DNA from: Megaleporinus macrocephalus
Lineage: Eukaryota; Chordata; Actinopteri; Characiformes; Anostomidae
NCBI GenBank assembly: GCA_021613375.1
Contig: CM038704.1
Location: forward strand, 3,411,905-3,475,904
Reading direction: 5' to 3'
Length of the DNA: 64,000 nt
Shown here piece after piece: positions 1-11,513 of this stretch. How positions within the stretch are numbered: position 1 is the stretch's first letter; each line of letters starts with the position of its first letter. Under the pieces are notes generated by a model that saw only the letters and a program-made list of their open reading frames with translations, was not told the origin of the DNA and made no database searches. The position numbers were made by a program, and so were the translations under genes.

Positions 1-95
1 ATGGTCAGTGGAGCTGATACAGTGGACAGTGAGTGGAGGTCCTGTATGGTCAGTGGAGCTGATACAGTGGACAGTGAGTGGAGATATGAGGAGGT
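1..95 (+). repeat. Fragment of a foldback MITE family, internally duplicated
   Basis: A 45-base unit beginning ATGGTCAGTGGAGCTGATAC occurs twice in tandem. The same sequence forms part of dispersed copies near 20.27 kb and, reversed, near 39.30-39.34 kb, so this is a fragment of the family described at 19905-20300. Confidence 0.6.
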
Positions 96-133
96 TTTGT
101 GGATGGGCGGAGCTAAACAGCTGCAGGTTGAAT

Positions 134-438
134 ACTAGGGTGCAGGGAAACACCCACATACACACACACACACTAGCAAACACACACACACACACACTGG
201 TAAACACACACTAGGGGGCAGTGAAACATCCACATACACAAACCCACACACCCCACACACATACTAGCAAACACACAATAGGGGGCAGTGAAACACCCAC
301 ATACAAACACACACTCACTAGTTAACACACACAAACCCACACAGTAGGGCGGCAGTGAAACACCCGTATACATACACAAACACTAGCAAACACACACACA
401 CACACACACAAACACACACTAGGGTCAGTGAAACACCC

Positions 439-478
<40 letters not shown>

Positions 479-594
479 GGGCAGTGAAACACCCACATAC
501 ACACACACTAGCAAACACACACTAGGGGGCAATGAAACACCCACATACAAAAACACACACTAGAGAACACACACACACTAGGGGGCAGTGAGAA
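134..594 (+). repeat. CA-rich minisatellite
   Basis: About seven units of roughly 50-70 bases, each containing a CTAGGGGGCAGTGAAACAC-like core followed by CCACATAC and variable (CA)n. It lies in the intron after exon 4, ending about 230 bases from that exon's donor site. In the minus-strand transcript it is UG-rich. Confidence 0.9.
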
Positions 595-824
595 CTCTTG
601 CCCAGACTGGTGGGCAGTCCTATCCACAGCACCCAGGGAGCAGTTGGTGGGTTAGGTGTCTCGTTTAAGGGCACTCCAGTCACTTCCTGTTGGTTCAGGC
701 AATCAAACCATCTGGTCACAAGGCTGGTTCCTTGACCTCCAGCCCACAGCTGCCCCAGATAAAGATGATGAGGAGATAATACTCCATCTCCAGGTACTGT
801 GTGTGCAATAAAGCCCAGTCTTAC

Positions 825-920
825 CTCCAGAGTGCAACGGGGTTCCGCATAACAGGACGACTCCTTGGCCCTCCCTCACGTTCACAGCGCTTCTGGGCTG
901 CGTTTTGAAGTTGTCTAGAT
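825..920 (-). CDS. cntn3: Contactin-3 coding exon 4 (start of Ig domain 2)
   Basis: The 96-base exon has acceptor TGTTTTGCAG just above 920 and donor GTAAGAC just below 825. It opens with two bases that complete the split Tyr codon from the previous exon, encodes 31 residues and ends with one base (phase 1). It reads LDNFKT, then [12 protein letters not shown] around residues 137-148 of the joined protein, with Cys147 as the first cysteine of Ig domain 2. This linker and strand are a contactin hallmark. The remainder of Ig2 and all later exons are outside the window. No frameshift or stop is present. Confidence 0.93.
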
Positions 921-1353
921 CTGCAAAACAACGAAGGCAAATATCAGACGCTGCAGTCGTCAGATATCAAACACGTCGCAGGCAGAGCACCATCATTTGG
1001 GAGGCAGCGGTGGCGACAGCAATAATACCAGAGCGCTGGAGCCAGGTCCCCTCTCTAGCGCCTGTGAGTCACCCTCTATCTGACGGCTGATTGCTGCTTT
1101 TGTAATGCGAAATGGACTTCGGCATATGGTGGGCGTGTCAGAGCGCGGCCCACCGTGCCGACCGCAGGATTAGCTCTTGAGGGAAAGCGGGAGCGAGGGA
1201 CGGATAAAGCTGACGGAGGCAGCGGATGCACAGAACCTCGACGCCAGAGAGACACACCAGCATTATTATCAAATAAGCCCTAATCTCTGCACTCGGAAAG
1301 CTTTATCCTTCCTGTCAACGAGGTTCCGCACTGTTCACCACCTTCAAATTAAC
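921..1353. other. Intron 3, mainly single-copy
   Basis: This is intronic sequence upstream of exon 4 with moderately high GC near 1010-1260. I see no gene or repeat family here. Confidence 0.5.
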
Positions 1354-1354
1354 G

Positions 1355-1428
<74 letters not shown>

Positions 1429-1431
1429 GAG
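1354..1431 (+). repeat. (GA)n microsatellite
   Basis: Roughly 39 GA dinucleotides with one GC interruption. It reads as CU repeats in the gene transcript. Confidence 0.97.
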
Positions 1432-1599
1432 AGCTGGCAGTCCGAGTAGGTGGTTATGGCTAAAGAAAGACATTCTCATATACCTCATTTATTTCATTTC
1501 CAGTCAAAAAGGCCATTAAGTACACGCTACTCATCTTTCAGGAGATATTTATCAGGAGGAGATCAGATATTAGCTAATCCTCTTGCGTAAGGAAGGAGA

Positions 1600-1971
1600 A
1601 AGACGACAAGAGTGGAGCTCAAGAACCGATTGAAAGCTACAGAGATTCCTAACAACCACCTGGAAGTCACTGCAAAGTGACCCATCAACGCTAACCCCAT
1701 CAGCACAGGGGAAATCAGATCTGAGAACATCCACAGGTGTTTCTGTCCATCCTTTCACTGTGAGAAGACACCTCAGTGCTATGGGGGTCTGTAAGGACGT
1801 GTAGCTGTTCACGAAGCTCCTCGCTGAGAAAAGGAGATACAGACCCATCAAACAAAGAAGCTGCTGCTGCTGATCCCAGAACAATGGACTGACCACCCCA
1901 GAGTCCAGAACCTCAACACCACTGAACTGCTGAAACTGAATCTCCTGACGCAACAAAACAGCAGCGCTGAA
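1600..1971. repeat. Dispersed repeat fragment (host of the hAT-like insertion)
   Basis: The segment around CCACAGGTGTTTCTGTCCATCC recurs reversed near 53.64-53.76 kb. The sequence resumes after the insertion at 2548. Family not identified; it has the look of a degraded DNA transposon. Confidence 0.5.
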
Positions 1972-2182
1972 TAGGGCTGGGCGATATGAGAAAAATCTTA
2001 TCACGATCTTATCTCGATATCGATATATATCACAATATAAATCAAATCACTATTTCCTTTTTACTTTAAGTGAGAAGTGAAGATATCAAAATTTATTTTT
2101 TTTCTTAAATGTTTTTTTTATTCTCTGATTTATTTTCAGACAAATAGACAAATGTACTAAAGAACATTTTCACAACTCTATA

Positions 2183-2222
<40 letters not shown>

Positions 2223-2547
2223 TTTTCTCTTATTTTCTCTTATTTTATTCTCTCTAATCGACTGTGACGCCTGCAGTAACTTATTACTAGTACGTGGGTT
2301 AAGCTGCCGCTACATCTACACTCTGTGCTGTTTGTGCTTCAACCAAACATGAAATGGCTGGAACTCTAGTTCAGCCACCTGATTGGTTTGGGGTGGCGCT
2401 ATTCTCATTCTAATTGGCTGTTTGTGTTGTCTCTCAAAACATGGACGGAACTTAATTCTATCGGACTTTATCAACTACGTCTAATAGTTCTATTGAGGAA
2501 ATGTTAATTCACAATAATTATCGTTATCGTTTTATCGTCCAGCCCTA
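1972..2547. mobile_element. Non-autonomous hAT-like DNA transposon
   Basis: The ends are TAGGGCTGGGCGATA and its near-perfect inverted complement TAGGGCTGGACGATA. Flanks GCGCTGAA (1964-1971) and GCACTGAA (2548-2555) form an 8-base target duplication with one mismatch, as expected for hAT elements. The interior is AT-rich, holds a CA/TA microsatellite near 2183-2221, and has no transposase reading frame. A 5'-end copy occurs at 63397. Confidence 0.85.
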
Positions 2548-2689
2548 GCACTGAACAAAACTGTGTGTATCAATCAGCAGAATTTATTTATAATCAATAT
2601 CAAATTCAAAGCTTGTTATAAATGAACAGGACACAAATTATTAAAACTAACTGGCATCAAGACGTGTGTTACTATTCAGTGTATGCAGT

Positions 2690-2975
2690 TAATATAAAGT
2701 CACGTCCTATGAATCCTGCTTTAACAGTGCCTTATAAATCCATTTATAAGGCATTATACAGAATGGATAATACCTTATAATGCTTGGCAATCACCTATGT
2801 AGCTGCGTAAAGTTAGTTGTATTTAAATGCATAACACGTTGTAAAGACTTGATAATGCTAGGCTACTTAAGAGTATATATACATGCTTATGGCTGGTATT
2901 ATAAAGTGATATGCATGCCTCATGAATTAACTTATAAAACATTATGAATACAGGATTCATAGGAAGTGTTACCAG
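2690..2975. repeat. Dispersed repeat of the CATTATGAATACAGGATTCATA type
   Basis: Multiple TTATAAGGCATTATA-like motifs and an ending GATTCATAGGAAGTGTTACC recur at 41.39-41.91 and 42.48-42.66 kb. It is probably a degenerate MITE family. Confidence 0.6.
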
Positions 2976-3682
2976 TGGCTGTTGTTGTTGTAGACTCTTT
3001 ATAATTAGTCTAAAGGTATTATGTCTTCTATGTGAACCATTATGCCCCACAATGCCCTGCATGAACCCTTCCACCTTGAATTGATTGTGATATATACTGG
3101 GCCAAGACTATTCAAACTTTACATATATGGGTAGAATATTAAGACCACCCTCGTCCTGGAAGACACTAGCTAGATGACATGGCCTGGACTGGATTAGATG
3201 GTGGAAGGTCATTATAGAGGTTAACTGGTCCATTGTTGTGCATCTCTTGGCCTCACTGTGGCATCTATCAATGTGAGGGGGGTTTACTATCAGTACCCCT
3301 TCACTACAGCGGCTCTAGAACATCCCACCAGGTTGGCAGTTTGGCCCGGTGGCCTGTTATGATGTCTTTTTGGACACGTCCTGATGATAGTTTCACATTC
3401 CAACCTATAACAATGGGTCCATAACATTGTATAATATTCTATTATTACTTGTGACTAGTTTGTGTACTTGAGTGGTCCTGTTCTACATGTGTGCATAATA
3501 AAGTGATTCTGATTTTATTTTATTCTGTTTGTAAACATTTCATGTAATACCTTTGTGTGGAGGAGCTTTTACAGCTGGACGTCTGGTTCCATTCACCACC
3601 ACTGTGAACAGTTCTGAATTCTCTATAACAGAGCATTTCATGCCAGACCACTATGACTGACTTAATTAATATATATACTTAA
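2976..3682. other. Intron 3, degraded repeat remnants
   Basis: Around 3440-3520 the sequence ends in AATAAAGTGATTCTGATTTT, which looks like an old retroposon tail. Around 3570-3600 there is a GGACGTCTGGTTCCATTCAC motif that recurs near 4240 and, reversed, near 10.93 kb. No gene seen. Confidence 0.4.
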
Positions 3683-4196
3683 TCTGTGTACAGGTAAACT
3701 GTAACACTACCTTCATCTACCTGTGTACAGGTAAACTGTAACACTACCTTCATCTACCTGTGTACAGGTAAACTGTGACACCACCTTCACCTACCTGTGT
3801 ACAGGTAAACTGTAACACCACCTTCACCTACCTGTGTACAGGTAAACTGTAACACCACCTTCACCTACCTGTGTACAGGTCAACTGTAACACCACCTTCA
3901 CCTACCTGTGTACAGGTAAACTAACACTACCTTCACCTACCTGTGTACAGGTAAACTAACACTACCTTCACCTACCTGTGTACAGGTAAACTGTAACACC
4001 ACCTTCACCTACCTGTGTACAGGTAAACTGTAACACCACCTTCACCTACCTGTGTACAGGTAAACTGTAACACCACCTTCACCCACCTGTGTACAGGTAA
4101 ACTAACACTGCCTTCACCTACCTGTGTACAGGTAAACTAACACTACCTTCACCTACCTGTGTACAGGTAAACTAACACTACCTTCACCTACCTGTA
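3683..4196 (+). repeat. 35-38-bp minisatellite, about 14 copies
   Basis: Each unit contains ACCTGTGTACAGGTAAAC followed by a CACCTTCACCT tail. Copies start near 3683, 3721, 3759, 3795, 3831, 3869, 3905, 3941, 3975, 4012, 4050, 4086, 4121 and 4156. Length variants differ by loss of TGT in CTGTAACAC. ACCTGT and ACAGGT form an inverted repeat within each unit. Confidence 0.95.
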
Positions 4197-5496
4197 ATCT
4201 CAACAGCCTTTCATCAGGGTACATTAAACCCTTTGGACTGGACGTCTGGTTCCATTCACAAACAGTGTGAACTATTCTGATGCTCTGAATGACTCTGTTT
4301 ACATCTTGACTATAAACGAATTACGCAGAAACGTTGAGAAATCATTGTTATTGCGTTCTAGAAGAACTAACAACACCCATAATATACTACCACTCCTTCA
4401 CCAAGAACGAGACACAGTGGTGAAGCTTTCCGGCTTTGCATCTTCGAGCAAACAGCCGCGTCTGGAGCTCCCCAAGTCAAACAAAAGGAAGTCAATGTGA
4501 CCCATAAGACAAATTGGACAGGAGGTGGTGCAGCAGCGGAGTAAAGAAAACAAAGGAAACAGCGGGATCGGTTTGAGGGTGGCGGAGAGATTCGGCCCGG
4601 CTCGGCCTAATGAGAGATTCCCTGCTGAAAGAAAGAGACGTCCTAGACCGTAACGGAGGAGGAAGGGGGAGCCGAGTCGGCTCCGTGGCTGATTAATGAG
4701 CTCTCGGCCTGGAATCTATACGGCTCGGCCCAGGCGGCGCAAACTTTGCAGAGAGGCCAGGCACCTCGGCGGTGGCGGCTCGTGTCTGGGCGCTTCCTAA
4801 TGAAGAACATTAATATCAGTCCAGACCCGGAGGTCACACAGGTGAGGCCGGGAGCTGGAAGCTGAGGCTGCGGGATTCTATCTCTCTGTTTCTTGTATCG
4901 ATCCGGCTCCAAGTTATGAAGCGGCACCCGGAGCGGCGGATTCAGCTTTTCTCTTCAGCTGCGCGGCGTCTGCGACGAAGCCGGAAGCTCACAATCAGAC
5001 GCGCGGGGTATTTATACGCCTCGTTAGCGCAGCACAATTCAAAACGCCGGCTAAGCGCTTCGCCAACGAGCGACGGAGGTGGGATTCATTCAAAGCCGTC
5101 CAAAATAACAAGGTCTCACCTTAACGGCAGGTAATGAAAGCTGGCAGCAATAGCGGCCTATTAAAAGCGCCACTCCCCTTCAACTGCCCGGTGATCGATA
5201 CAGGAAATAAATGTCAAGCAGCTCCTTTTAACCAAGCCCCTGAGATGAGATTCATTATCCTGCCCATGAGGATAGTGGCAGTCCGTCTCCTAAGGGGAGA
5301 GGGGGACGCTCTCTTTGGCCGGAGAGACGATCGATCGCGAGGCGGCATGACGTCGAGGAAGCGAGGGAGGCCGTACGGATCTACAGGATCAGCGTTCGGC
5401 CCTCGGCAAGGATGCCTCTTATCTCGTCACGACTCTGAGGCCCTAGCAGTCACGCAAACTCACTCACAAGCTCCAAAGGTTCAGAGTAGCTACGAG

Positions 5497-5501
<5 letters not shown>
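4197..5501. other. Intron 3, GC-rich single-copy stretch
   Basis: From about 4510 to 5480 the composition is GC- and CpG-rich with no repeat signature, unlike its AT-rich neighbours. No exon-like structure with contactin similarity is visible. It is a candidate conserved non-coding (enhancer) region, by inference only. Confidence 0.35.

Positions 5502-5562
<61 letters not shown>
5502..5562. repeat. (TA)n microsatellite
   Basis: About 30 uninterrupted TA dinucleotides. Confidence 0.98.
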
Positions 5563-5565
<3 letters not shown>

Positions 5566-5702
5566 CACAGCCATAACATTTAGTCACTGTTTCTACACTT
5601 ATTGGTCCATTTCATCATGTTTGGATGGTGGATCGTTCTCAGCAGTGCAGTCCACCAACAAAAAGTCCTATGTTAAAGTCCTGTCTGATCAGTGTGTGTA
5701 TA
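5563..5702. repeat. Fragment of foldback MITE family
   Basis: Contains ACAGCCATAACATTTAG followed by GGATCGTTCTCAGCAGTGCA, matching parts of the element at 19905-20300 with the middle deleted. Confidence 0.55.
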
Positions 5703-6200
5703 TACACTACAACTCAAAAGTTTGGGATCACAGTGAAATGTTCTTGTTTTAATGGAGTATCTTCTTCCTTAACACAACAATGGACTGACGGGTCTCTAAA
5801 GAAAGTTGTTTCTTTCTGGTCATTGTGAGTCGGTCAGCAAGCCATCAACTGCTGATCTTCAGATACTAAACTAACCTAGAATGTTGTTCCCTTTTATACT
5901 CACTTAGTAGAATGTTTTTCAGCTGTGCATCACAATTGAGCAAGAGTGTCCTAACAACCAATTAGTCCAATAACATCCTTAACTTGGATTGGTGGTCGTA
6001 CCAGGAGATTTAGACAGAGGACTGAGAATTACTGATAATAGACTATATGCAAAATAAGCCTCTATACAAAAATAGACTTTAATACAAACATTTTTATTCT
6101 TTAAAATCATCTGATACACTTACAATATTTTTTATGAATTGCATGAAAATTGCATGAAATGAAATTCTAAAGTGATCCTAAACTTTTGAGCGGTACTGTA
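5703..6200. mobile_element. Tc1/mariner-type MITE, about 500 bp
   Basis: Terminal inverted repeats are TACACTACAACTCAAAAGTT on the left and TACAGTACCGCTCAAAAGTT (reverse complement) on the right, inserted at TA. A second, very similar copy lies at 56671-57171. The interior has no transposase, so it is non-autonomous. Confidence 0.88.
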
Positions 6201-6227
6201 TATATATATATATATATTTAGCTGGCA

Positions 6228-7104
<877 letters not shown>

Positions 7105-8612
7105 TTCCTTTGACTACCTCTATGCTTTAGTGGCTTTCTTTCTAACAGTCCCGTGGGTGGAGGGCCCCGCGGTTTGGGAAACACCAACAGTCGATTGATT
7201 GTTGAAAGATCCTGTTAAAGCTGGCAACGCGCTGACTAATGGGAATCAATGCCGGAGTCTGAAGCCAATCAAACGCCGCTCCACCCTTCTGAGCTTGTTG
7301 CATCTGACATCCAGCTCGATTTCACTTTCTTTCGCTGAGAAATCTAATTTGCTGCCTTAAAATCTGAACAGCCACGACTCTCGAAACACTGAAACTCAAG
7401 CAAACAAACACCCACACACCAAAAATCCTGACAATCGAACACCCACACATACATCTAACACGCATTGTACCCTAATGCATCTCTAATCCCAGCACCGAAG
7501 CACCTTTACTGCGGTTTATCCCATGAATGTGCTTCCAGTCTTGCATATTTTTGGTGTTTTCCTGCTCGAACAAACCTGAACACCTAATTAAAATTGAAGC
7601 AGCTAATTAAAGTCATAGCTGAAGACATGTTTGCTGCCCGAAGTCGCTTCTGTAGCTTTGCTGTGGCACTTCAAGGCGGATGCAGCCGGATACTTAAAAC
7701 CATTGCAAGTTTTAGGGAATCTTAAATAGACGTGCTTATGTTGTGTGTGTTGCGTATGATACTGAACATATCAAACCCTAATAAACTGAGCTGACTCAAA
7801 ATATTAAAGGTGACTTGCTAGGAAATTTATAGAAATTCCTATCTAAGCCAGTAATTCTTGGTAACTCCGCCCCCAGGATTCTCTAATTGCTTGTCACTTT
7901 GAGTTTGTTCTACTCACTGAAATAAATGCACTTGAGTTTTCAAACAAACAAGCCTGGATTAAGTGATTAGGCAACTCATTGCAAGAAAGTAAGTCAATTT
8001 AACTTGATCATTCAAGGACAAGTCACGTCAGTGTATATGACTGTATGTAATCTAATGGTTCTTAGTGGTTGAGATGTGAACAAAGTCATTCAGAGTGGTT
8101 TTGAAAGGCTATACTACTAAAAAAAACGAGTCTGAACCGTTCACAGTGTTGCTGAATGAAACCAGACGTCTGAAAGTTCCTTCATGAATCGGTTATGGAT
8201 GTGCTGCCTGATGCCTACAACATACTATGACTGAATCCTCTCAGGTCGACATGAGATGTTAGGACATTGTGCATTAAAGACTGAATATCTCGGGAATGCT
8301 GCACGCTAGAGACTGGAAGCGTAGTGTCGTTATGACGACAAGGCAGAAATACAACCTCGACAGACTCAACCCAAGACATCACCACGTGACTAACAGCCAT
8401 ACTAACAACAACAAGTCTTTTTAACATGGATGAATAATAAAAGAAGACGTTCAGTAATAGATTTATCCATTACTGAATTCACTTATTTTTTAAAGACAGT
8501 GCAGTTCAAGGGTGGATTATAAAGCATCTGAAACATTCACATCCAAGTCCTAATTGAAATGGCACAACGCTACCAATTCTAGGTAACCAGTACTATTTTT
8601 CCTGGTTCAAAA
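7105..8612. other. Intron 3, no gene seen
   Basis: Mostly single-copy. A segment near 7580-7690 has two TAATTAAA-type homeodomain-like sites (CACCTAATTAAAATTG and GCAGCTAATTAAAGTC) and could be regulatory, but nothing in the window tests this. Confidence 0.4.
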
Positions 8613-9876
8613 GCATAAACCAGCACCCGGCCAGCAGTAACCAGTGTAAACTAGCACAAGACCAGCTCTAACCACAATGAACCAACACCAGACCAGCATA
8701 AACCAGCACTAACCAGCATAGACCAACACTGGGCCAGCATAAACTAGCACCAGCCCAGCATTAGCCGACTAAAACAAGCACCAGGCCAGCACTAACCAGT
8801 GTAAAGCAGCACTAGACCAGCAATAACCGGCGTAAACCAGCACCGGGCCAGCAATAACCAGCACTAAACCAGCAACAACCAGCATAAACCAGCACTAACC
8901 AGCATAAACCAACACCAGACCAGCAAACACCAACAGCAGGCCAGTACTAGCCAGCGTAAACCAGCACCAGGCCAACACTAAACACCACAAACCAGCACCA
9001 GACCAGCACTATCCAGCATAAACCAGCACCAGGTCAACACCAAACACCACAAACCAGAACCAGATCAGCACTAGCCAGCATAAAACCAGCACCAGGCCAA
9101 TACTAAACACTACAAGCCAGCACCAGACCAGCACTATCCAGCATAAACCAGCACCAGACCAGCACTAGCCAGCATAAAACCTGCACCAGATCAGCACTAG
9201 CCAGCATAAACCAGCACCAGACCAGCACTAGCCAGCATAAAACCAGCACCAGGCCAACACTAAACACCACAAACCAGCACCAGACCAGCACTATCCAGCA
9301 CCAGACCAGCACCAGACCAGCACTAGTCAGCATAAAACCAGCACCAGGCCAACACTAAACACTACAAACCAGCACCAGACCAGCACTATCCAGCATAAAC
9401 ATGCACCAGACCAGCACTAGTCAGCATAAAACCAGCACCAGGCCAACACTAAACACTACAAACCAGCACCAGACCAGCACTATCCAGCATAAACCAGCAC
9501 CAGACCAGCACTAGCCAGCATAAACCAGCAGCAGGCCGGCAATAGCCAGCATAAAAACAGCACCAGGCCAACACTAACCAGCGCAAAGCCAGTACCAGGC
9601 CAACACTAACCACCACAAACCAGTACCTACCAGCATAAACCAGCATCAGGCCAGCACTAAACACTACAAACCAGCACCAGACCAGCACTATCCAGCATAA
9701 AAACAGCACCAGGCCAACACTAAACACTACAGGCCAGCACCAGACCAGCACTATCCAGCATAAACCAGCATCAGGCCAGCACTAACCACCACAAACCAGC
9801 ACCAGACCAGCACTAGCCAGCATAAAACCAGCACCAGGGCAACACTAAACGTTACAAACCAGCACAAACCAGCATG
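8613..9876 (+). repeat. CCAGCAC-type minisatellite array, about 1.26 kb
   Basis: Units of about 30-33 bases are built from ACCAGCACCAGACCAGCA, CTAGCCAGCATAAA and variants (CAGGCCAACACTAAACAC, TATCCAGCATAAACC). Longer blocks of two or three variant units recur, so there is higher-order structure from about 8990 to 9870. It lies in intron 3, ending about 260 bases from the exon 3 donor. Confidence 0.95.
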
Positions 9877-10138
9877 AATCCCAAAGTCATATAGTCATAT
9901 GTTTTACCACATCATCTGCTTCAGTCTAAAACTAAAGAGGTAAACTGCTGATCTGAGTCTGGACTGATTAACTACACTTAGGCTGAAATCAATGAGATCT
10001 TTGGCTAAGCTATAACTTTAACCAGGCCTTGCTTAGTTATGGCAGGTCAGGATCTGGAACAGCGGCGCTGCACTATGCAGAGCTCGGAGGCAGAGCTTCA
10101 GGGTCAAGCTGGGGAAACATTAAACCCATTTAACTCAC

Positions 10139-10314
10139 ATGCAAACTGCAGACTGGCTCTCTGGCTCAGGATGGTTCCGCGGCTGTTGGAGGCCGAGCAC
10201 TGGTACACCCCGGCGTCTTGGTCCCGGTCCAGCCCTTTAATGATCAGGTTCCCTCCAGACAAGCGACGCCTCTCGTCACCACGGGGATCAATGAGCGTCC
10301 CGTTTAGAGACCAT
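10139..10314 (-). CDS. cntn3: Contactin-3 coding exon 3 (second half of Ig domain 1)
   Basis: The 176-base exon has acceptor GTCTCTTGCAG above 10314 and donor GTGAGT below 10139. Its first base completes the split Arg codon, 58 residues follow, and the last base begins the split Tyr codon. It starts WSLNGT (residues 65-70), giving the core Ig tryptophan and an N-glycosylation sequon NGT. It continues GGNLII, then DAGVYQC with Cys103 pairing with Cys53 of exon 2, and ends LQFA. This D-x-G-x-Y-x-C pattern and the LQFA end are typical of the contactin 3-6 group. The frame is open throughout. Confidence 0.94.
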
Positions 10315-11413
10315 CTGCAAGAGACGCAAACACAATCAGTTCCCCCTCGTCTCACGAGAGCCGCGCCCGCCGGCATTCATCACCCGCATCGATCCCATCT
10401 ACCCACCTTCATTAGGCCGGCAGAACAAAGAACGCATCAAAGCTCACGCATTACATTTGAGTCAGTTCTTTAACATTGTATGACAGGATTTACATGAAAG
10501 TAGGACCAGATGAGGGAGGCATACAAACAACCGTCTGCCGCGAAACGGTAATGGTTTTAGAAACGGATTTGTAAAGACGAGCTCAGAGCTTCACATTGTT
10601 TTCATTTCAATAAGATTCCAAGTATTCATACCGAGCCGGTGACACGTTCCAGATGGGTTTGAATGCTAATTCTGCTGTCTGCTGTGTATACGCCACCATT
10701 CTGAATCTGAAGTGACACACAATGAGCGTTGGCAGTCAGGTGTCCTTTAAAAATAATTCACTCCGATGAATAAAGCACAGCATGTTTGGAACGCTTGCGT
10801 CTTTTCATTCCAATGATTGTTCAAAATTCTGGCGTAAATAAATAGTTGAGATGTAAAAAATTGTCAATCAAAGTGGTTTAATGTGAAACGCTGCACTCGA
10901 GAGACACACAGCAAGACAAAGCTGTTCACAGTGGTGGTGAATGGAACCAGACGTCCACCTTTAAAAGCTCCTTCAGAGAAACAGAGCGGGCGGAGCCGTA
11001 TTTTAGCCCCGCCCTACACTTCAGAGCAGGAAGTAAGGCTGCATCCCTGTCCCTCATGGCCACATGGTGAGCACTGCTGTGACATAAATGTGTCCTAAAG
11101 TCTGAAAATCCATTTGAAACATTCAGAACCTTCAAAACTGAAACACAGATGTTTCTGTAGTTCAGGTAACAGTCTGTGTTTTATTATAAACTATGATGAT
11201 TATATGCGTATAAATAGTTCAAAGTTGTGTTTGATGGTCATGTACTGTGTGTTTGAGTTCAGTAATTACTGAAACATCTGGTTCAGATTTGTTTTGATAG
11301 TGAGACAAAAATGGAGTGTTTAATTACAAGTTTTTAGAAACTAACATAACATAATTAAGGCGTTGGGTCACTTAAAGTGAAAGGATTTCAGATGTGGATG
11401 GAACTGAATCAGG
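10315..11413. other. Intron 2 upstream of exon 3, no gene seen
   Basis: Around 10910-10970 a reversed copy of the GAACCAGACGTCC-type repeat motif (also near 3590 and 4240) is present. The rest is single-copy. Confidence 0.45.
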
Positions 11414-11472
11414 GCACACACACACACCTAATTCACAGGGCCCACACACATACACATACATCATAAACAGGA

Positions 11473-11513
<41 letters not shown>

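Noticed and set aside
825..885. Start of a separate protein at the Met of MNVREGQG
   Set aside because: That ATG arises only by reading a different route into the exon; the true exon has AAC GTG AGG preceded by GCT GTG and a normal acceptor at 921.
5134..5583. 149-residue plus-strand frame
   Set aside because: No recognised domain, ends in a (TA)n translation, and lacks splice or promoter support.
10039..10473. 144-residue plus-strand frame
   Set aside because: It is antisense to contactin exon 3, which has matching splice sites, phase and Ig motifs.
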